A DNA stretch of 64,000 nt from Cucumis sativus. Its lineage: Eukaryota; Streptophyta; Magnoliopsida; Cucurbitales; Cucurbitaceae. Position 1 is the stretch's first letter. Each line of letters starts with the position of its first letter. The position numbers and the translations under genes were made by a program. The DNA lies in assembly GCF_000004075.3 (NCBI RefSeq), contig NC_026660.2:29267498-29331497 (forward strand), given 5' to 3'. This document shows positions 63,038-64,000 of this stretch, in pieces. The notes beneath the pieces are model-generated. The model had not been told where the DNA came from. It made no database searches and was given only the letters and a program-made list of their open reading frames with translations.

Positions 63038-63770
63038 TTAACGGTGCTGGCTCTTGGTGTCACCGCTGTAGAGCCTGAAACCGCAAAACAAAGAGTTTCA
63101 TGTCAGTTTGATATACGACAAAAATAGAGGACTCATCCAAGCCCTCAGATGTCAGAACCATGACCAAGTCAACAGATCTGACGGCTTTGGATTTCACTCG
63201 GGGGAATCAGAACTTCGAATCGTTTTTTTTATCATCCACCAACTGTTGGGAATATTAAGGACAAGATACCCCAGAATCTAATTTTACTTCACCATCACCA
63301 TAATTATATTCCACTCGGCGGCGCGTGGATTACAGTCGCCCCAGTGAAAAGTTGATGTACGTACCAGTCATAAACAGTTGGAGAATTGGGTTGAGGTTTG
63401 TCGAAGACTTGAGCACCAATAGTCTTGGTAGCAAAGTTTCTACCAGGGTTGAAGACGCTTCTCCAAACATTATCCTTACGCGCCGCTGTTAACGGCGTGA
63501 CAGGTGTGACCGGAGTGGTGGGTGTTGCCGGACTGGCTGGCATAGACGTGGATCTTTGGTATTTGCTTCCATCTCCTTCCAAATCTAAAACCAACAAGGA
63601 ATTTGTATCAAAATGATCAACAAAACTAACTATCAGAATGAAAAGAAGATTATGAATGAATTACCCTTAACGACCAAAGGCTTAGTACTGAGTTTTCTGA
63701 GCTTGCCGAGGCCACGGGTAGGCTGAGGTCCAGCCGCAACATCATCCCAAAGTGTCTCAAGCAGAACCAT
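63038..63770 (-). CDS. DRM1: Dormancy/auxin-associated protein, DRM1/ARP family
   Basis: Three exons, 63770-63665, 63584-63365 and 63074-63038; phases agree, giving 120 residues, the family's usual length. Hallmarks in order: MVLLETLWDDVAAGPQP and RGLGKLRKLSTKP at the N-terminus, a Ser/Thr-Pro repeat (ASPATPTTPVTPVTPLT), KDNVWRSVFNPGRN, DKPQPNSPTVYDWLYSGDT and a basic KSQHR end. DRM1/ARP transcripts rise in dormant buds and fall with auxin or growth; the biochemical function is unknown and the protein is thought to be largely disordered. A TATA box sits about 80 bases upstream. In Arabidopsis DRM1 is next to DEG15; here a ZIP and RING1 lie between. Confidence 0.95.
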
Positions 63771-64000
63771 TGCTTATCAACTTTTTCACTTCCAAGTTCC
63801 AACCTTCGTTTAGAACCCCAATTCTGTAGTGATCTTGTGTATGCTTTTATAAATAGACCTTAGCCCCAATATCTTTTTTTACCAATATTTATGCACCTAT
63901 GTTTTTTTCAATCCACTCTTAACTAAACAACAGGTAAGAAAGGGGGGGTCAATTAACCAAGGTTAACTTAGCTTCTTGAGTTGGTTAATTCTTTTTTTTT
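63771..64000. other. DRM1-like leader and promoter, window edge
   Basis: 5' UTR and TATA box of the DRM1-like gene followed by AT-rich DNA to the edge. No other gene seen. Confidence 0.5.
63844..63853 (-). promoter_or_regulatory. TATA box of the DRM1-like gene
   Basis: CTATTTATAAAAGC on the minus strand, about 75-80 bases before the ATG at 63770, the expected place for a highly expressed gene. Confidence 0.6.

Noticed and set aside
1-64000. Retroelements, DNA transposon proteins, rRNA, tRNA and CRISPR arrays
   Set aside because: Looked for transposase, reverse transcriptase and capsid motifs, cloverleaf signatures and regularly spaced repeats; none was convincing by eye. Short non-autonomous elements could be missed.

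Overview
This is nuclear DNA from a flowering plant (eudicot). The genes have GT-AG introns, spacers are very AT-rich with many simple repeats, and the proteins are plant-specific types (Dof, SBP-box, LEC2-type B3, VQ, a plastid S5 precursor, dormancy/auxin-associated). A cucurbit such as Cucumis is my guess from composition and spacing; the sequence does not prove it. I found no transposon-encoded protein, no retroelement, no convincing tRNA or rRNA gene and no CRISPR array.

Layout, left to right: the possible 5' end of a gene leaving the left edge (-, about 15-950); an AGP30/31-type His/Pro-rich cell-wall protein with a PAC domain (+, 4065-6023); an intronless VQ4/MVQ1-like protein (+, 10238-10912); plastid ribosomal protein S5 (-, 13594-15253); a LEC2-type B3 embryogenesis factor in six exons (-, 16435-19866); a first Dof factor (+, 25340-26205); a second Dof factor (-, 32313-33248); a small SPL3/4/5-type SBP-box factor with a miR156 site in its 3' UTR (+, 41711-43262); the peroxisomal processing protease DEG15 in 14 coding exons, ending in SKL (-, 45972-52182, with a 5' UTR exon near 53701-53820); an intronless ZIP metal transporter (-, 54926-55972); a PRC1 RING1 protein in ten exons (+, 57777-61833); and a DRM1/ARP dormancy-associated protein (-, 63038-63770). 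Exon borders were placed by reading splice sites and checking that phases add up; no transcript data were available.

The most informative overall signal is gene order. From memory, VQ4, AGP31, LEC2, DOF1.4, DEG15 and DRM1 are consecutive in Arabidopsis at AT1G28280-AT1G28330, while a VQ gene, AGP30, RPS5, SPL3 and a DRM-like gene sit together at AT2G33780-AT2G33830. This window interleaves both sets on one segment, as expected if it keeps the gene content that Arabidopsis split between two duplicated copies.

The genes form no pathway. Some touch developmental timing (LEC2 in embryo identity, SPL under miR156, DRM in dormancy), and RING1-type PRC1 is known to silence LEC2-class genes after germination. 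The large spacers, especially 20-25 kb, 26-32 kb and 33-41 kb, hold homopolymers, microsatellites, short tandem duplications, three clusters of GGCCCA/TGGGCY promoter-like motifs with no gene attached, and a weak miR156-like foldback near 35.2 kb.
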